Positions 5,419 through 7,324 of a stretch of 7,324 nucleotides of DNA are shown here, in pieces. Under the pieces are notes generated by a model. That model searched no databases. It was not told where the DNA came from and saw only the letters and a program-made list of their open reading frames with translations. Source of the stretch: CAZAQS01 sp964486825 (GTDB taxonomy: Bacteria; Chloroflexota; Anaerolineae; Anaerolineales; UBA4823); contig CAZAQS010000239.1 of NCBI GenBank assembly GCA_964486825.1, positions 1 through 7,324 on the forward strand, given 5' to 3'. Position numbers and translations under genes: made by a program. How positions within the stretch are numbered: the first letter of the stretch is position 1; every line of letters starts with the position of its first letter.

Positions 5419-6663
5419 TTAGCGCATTACCCTGGGCAAGAGCCAAAACACGGTGTCGTCTTTTGAATTTCCGTCGTTCAAAATCGTTAAGATGAATTCT
5501 ACGGATTTCCCTGCCAACGGGCTGAGATCGACATCCAGCTTGTTTATACTCCTGTCATAAACTTCCGTCCAGGTGCCTAAGTTCTGGATCGCCCCACCAT
5601 CTGCCCGGTAATTTAGCTGGAAGACAGCTCTACAATCGGGGTTATTTTCGAGGCAACCGATCACGGCCCTAAAACGGTCGCCCGACTCTACCTTGAATGG
5701 GGGGAACCTGCCTTGTACCATGCCTCCGTCACCATTGTCCGGCCGGAGAACGATGCCAGGCTCATTTTCCTTACCACCGGTCTCCATAATCGGTTCCGCT
5801 TGCACCAGAACAAAACCACTTTCCAGGTCTGTAATCTGGCCTGGGCAACTTAACAGGTCAACACGGTTTCTCCATTCAGCTGAACAGTAGTTATCGGCCA
5901 GATTGAATACCATTTGGGTAGGCTCAGATACTTTGATCATGATCCAGAAAGCCCTTGTAGCGTTTTCCCCGAGTCCGAAATTTACTCCGTTGGCGTTTCG
6001 CATTTGCCAGTAGCCGATATATTCTCCTGCCCGCGTTGGCGCCTTGAATTGCACAGAAACGTCTAGCATTTCCCCAGGACGAACCTGGGTATCCAACCAG
6101 ACCCGGTTAGGCGCATCCATTTGAGTCCCGCTCACAAATACCAGCGAATATTCCCGGTTCCAGGTACAAGATCCGATATTTTTTAATCGCCAGGTTTTAG
6201 TAAAAGTGGCGCCCTGTCTGAGTGTTTCTCCATCACTGATATGAACATCAGCCACAAATGATACCCAATCGCAAGGTATCGGGATGGGAGTTGCGGTTGG
6301 CGGGAGTGGCGTGGCTGTCGGCAAGGAAGTTGCGGTTGGCGGTAGCGGGGTCGAGCTCGGTAGGGGCGTGTTGGTAGGAACTGTTGTAGCCGTCGCTGGA
6401 ATTGGAGTAGGACTCTCGGAAGTGGGATTAGCAGCTTCAAGCGTGGTTGTCGGGGTGGCTGGTTGCGCCATCTCTGTCAATTGTGCAACAGCTGTCTGCC
6501 CGGCCTCCAGGGTGAGCCTGGAGATCACCGTTTGAGCTGCCTGTGTGTATAATGCTCCTGTATCCTCAAATCCTGGTTCAACCGGCGCTGAGGGACCACA
6601 GGCAGTTATGAGTAAGAGGAATAAGACGCCTAATAGTAGAACTCGGAACATTTTGCCTTCCAT
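5419..6663 (-). CDS. lipoprotein with Pro/Thr stalk and NBR1-type Ig-like domain
   Basis: This 414-residue surface protein carries a hydrophobic signal segment and lipobox ITAC (Cys 22). A helical segment (about 39-66) repeats itself: QTVISRLTLEA then QTAVAQLTEMA. A Pro/Thr/Ser stalk (about 68-130) likely spans the wall. The Ig-like domain of the NBR1 type (about 131-245) shows FTKTWRLKNIGSCTW, VRPGEMLDVSVQFKAP and GEYIGYWQMRNANGVNFG, all typical of PF16158-like domains in Chloroflexota. The rest (about 250-414) looks like a beta-sandwich with four cysteines (260, 273, 337, 344) and blocks CSAEWR, SCPG, GDRFRAVIGC and LSPLAGKSVEFILTI; I cannot name it, and a binding role is only a guess. GGAG lies 9 nt before ATG 6663; an internal ATG (6651) is a less likely start. 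It follows the receiver-only regulator gene after 245 nt. Confidence 0.87.
   Translation of the reverse strand: MEGKMFRVLLLGVLFLLLITACGPSAPVEPGFEDTGALYTQAAQTVISRLTLEAGQTAVAQLTEMAQPATPTTTLEAANPTSESPTPIPATATTVPTNTPLPSSTPLPPTATSLPTATPLPPTATPIPIPCDWVSFVADVHISDGETLRQGATFTKTWRLKNIGSCTWNREYSLVFVSGTQMDAPNRVWLDTQVRPGEMLDVSVQFKAPTRAGEYIGYWQMRNANGVNFGLGENATRAFWIMIKVSEPTQMVFNLADNYCSAEWRNRVDLLSCPGQITDLESGFVLVQAEPIMETGGKENEPGIVLRPDNGDGGMVQGRFPPFKVESGDRFRAVIGCLENNPDCRAVFQLNYRADGGAIQNLGTWTEVYDRSINKLDVDLSPLAGKSVEFILTILNDGNSKDDTVFWLLPRVMR
6290..6350 (-). repeat. imperfect tandem repeat encoding the Pro/Thr stalk
   Basis: Two copies of TTGCGGTTGGCGG (beginning at 6291 and 6330) lie 39 bp apart, with related GGCGTGGCTGTCGGC-type units between and around them. 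They encode PTATP/LPPTATP repeats. The period is a multiple of three and the frame is kept, so it is coding stalk sequence that can expand or contract by recombination. Confidence 0.7.
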
Positions 6664-6729
6664 TGTACATATCTCCTACGTGTGTTAGAAAGAGTTTATC
6701 GAAAACGTAATGCTTCACCAGCAATTTTT

Positions 6730-6775
6730 AGTTTAAGGTAAAAGCTCCCCGAGGACATCAGGCATATGGAGAGTT
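6730..6775 (-). terminator. terminator-like hairpin after the receiver-only regulator (repeat copy B)
   Basis: Arms 6745-6750 and 6768-6773 pair over 6 bp in minus-strand RNA, one pair being G-U, around a 17-nt loop; TTTT follows after one base. The loop contains the same ACATCAGGCA (plus-strand reading) as copy A at 1866-1898, and AGTTTAA flanks both. The stem is weaker than in copy A, so read-through into the lipoprotein gene is plausible. The 245-nt gap 6664-6908 contains nothing else recognisable apart from the palindrome at 6805-6820. Confidence 0.5.
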
Positions 6776-6804
6776 CTACACTGGACATTGGGATCGCCCA
6801 TTAG

Positions 6805-6820
6805 CTGGTCAAATGACCAG
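6805..6820. repeat. CTGGTCA-aa-TGACCAG palindrome
   Basis: This is a perfect 7-bp inverted repeat with a 2-nt centre in the gap between the receiver gene and the lipoprotein gene. It is 29 nt from hairpin B, as the related palindrome at 1931-1944 is 32 nt from hairpin A. It is a candidate operator or the distal part of a duplicated terminator region. Confidence 0.5.
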
Positions 6821-6908
6821 GAGTACTGGAAGCCACGCTCAACTTGTCCTGGTAAATGGACGACGGGATGTGATTAAAAGTTCCGAGTGAAAGTGTGCAA
6901 GAAAAGGA

Positions 6909-7301
6909 TCAGTTTGATTGATCAAATTGATGGAGTTTTTCGAGTAACATTTCAGGTGGATCTCCCTTGCTGACAAAAGCATCTGCTCCAGCCGCTAAAG
7001 CTTCCGCCTGAGATTCGATTCGCCCGCTAAGAACCATGATCTTTAGCTCAGGGCGCAAAGCCTTCAACTCTCCGATAATATCGGGACGCGGTTGCCTGGC
7101 GGTAGCACGGCTGAGCGGTGCGAAACCTTGCAGTTCCCAATCCAGTAGGATCATATCCGGATGATGCACCTCCACCTCTTTAAGTAGCTGGCTGAAATTC
7201 TCTACCTCTTGAACAACCTGCCAGGAGCTCTCGTCTTGTTCCAACAGCAGCCGGAGTGCGGAGCGGATATCGATTTGATCGTCAGCCAGTAGGATTCGCA
7301 T
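6909..7301 (-). CDS. receiver-only response regulator (no output domain)
   Basis: This cytoplasmic CheY-like receiver of 130 residues has D7-D8, phosphoacceptor D54 in MILLDWEL, S92 in VLSGR and K112 in AFVSKGDPPE: all the residues needed for phosphorylation are present. No DNA-binding or enzymatic domain follows; the gene ends cleanly with TGA and no HTH remnant is found in the next 100 nt, so it is a full-length single-domain protein, not a truncation. The loop after D54 is long (about residues 58-74, Arg/Pro-rich) instead of the usual xPGxxG. AGGTGA lies 9 nt before the ATG. A second receiver beside one kinase could be a phosphate sink, a relay intermediate, or the target of a kinase encoded beyond the window. 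Confidence 0.9.
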   Translation of the reverse strand: MRILLADDQIDIRSALRLLLEQDESSWQVVQEVENFSQLLKEVEVHHPDMILLDWELQGFAPLSRATARQPRPDIIGELKALRPELKIMVLSGRIESQAEALAAGADAFVSKGDPPEMLLEKLHQFDQSN

Positions 7302-7324
7302 AGGATTCTATCACCTCGACAATA

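Noticed and set aside
6280..6460. G/T-rich repeats as a CRISPR-like or minisatellite array
   Set aside because: Units are short, imperfect, in frame and encode the Pro/Thr stalk of the lipoprotein.
6284..6535. Plus-strand frame of 83 codons rich in Gly and Val
   Set aside because: It is the antisense reading of the Pro/Thr stalk; composition explains the open frame.
6805..6908. Remnant of a LuxR-type DNA-binding domain after the receiver-only gene, suggested by Leu-Val-Ile-stop at the palindrome, similar to the NarL-type C-terminus
   Set aside because: The frame is interrupted by a stop within ten codons and shows no HTH residues; another open frame of about 46 codons there has no start or recognisable motif.

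Overview
The window looks like one end of a metagenome-assembled contig from a Chloroflexota bacterium, probably class Anaerolineae. The basis is the combination of lipoproteins with long Pro/Thr stalks, an Ig-like domain of the NBR1 (next-to-BRCA1) type on a bacterial lipoprotein, DUF3828-like lipoproteins, and a stand-alone receiver of the 'LLDWEL ... LSGR ... SKGDPPE' kind. This assignment rests on family knowledge, not on a search.

All eight genes are read from the minus strand. In order of transcription (right to left) they are: a receiver-only response regulator (6909-7301); a surface lipoprotein with a Pro/Thr stalk, an NBR1-type Ig-like domain and a Cys-containing C-terminal domain (5419-6663); a DUF3828-like lipoprotein (4850-5299); a Cache-HAMP-GAF-HisKA_3 sensor kinase (2566-4806); a NarL/FixJ-type regulator overlapping the kinase by 4 bp (1934-2569); a second DUF3828-like lipoprotein (1354-1809); a HEAT-like repeat protein (436-1182); and the N-terminus of another stalked lipoprotein (91-372), cut off by sequencing-adapter DNA.

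The first 90 bases should not be read as genome. Positions 38-90 are two copies of an Illumina TruSeq-type adapter head to head. They supply the last seven residues and the stop codon of the first reading frame. Bases 1-37 lie beyond the adapter and may come from anywhere.

The centre is a classical two-component system: an extracytoplasmic Cache sensor, a NarX-like kinase core and a DNA-binding regulator. Around it sit three or four exported lipoproteins, two of them paralogous DUF3828-like proteins on either side of the kinase/regulator pair and two sharing the N-terminal 'YTxAxQTVIxxLT' segment. A second, output-less receiver lies at the upstream end. I infer an envelope-sensing locus in which the lipoproteins are either targets of, or ligand-binding partners for, the kinase.

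Non-coding signals include a strong intrinsic terminator at 1291-1333. A diverged repeat of about 91 bp (1853-1944 and 6730-6820) combines a terminator-like hairpin with an identical 10-nt loop segment and a TGGTCAnnTGACCA palindrome; each copy follows a response-regulator gene. A 9-bp-plus hairpin at 5332-5371 has its T-tract on the wrong side for the local genes. No tRNA, rRNA, CRISPR array or transposon was seen, and no gene-free stretch exceeds 300 bases.
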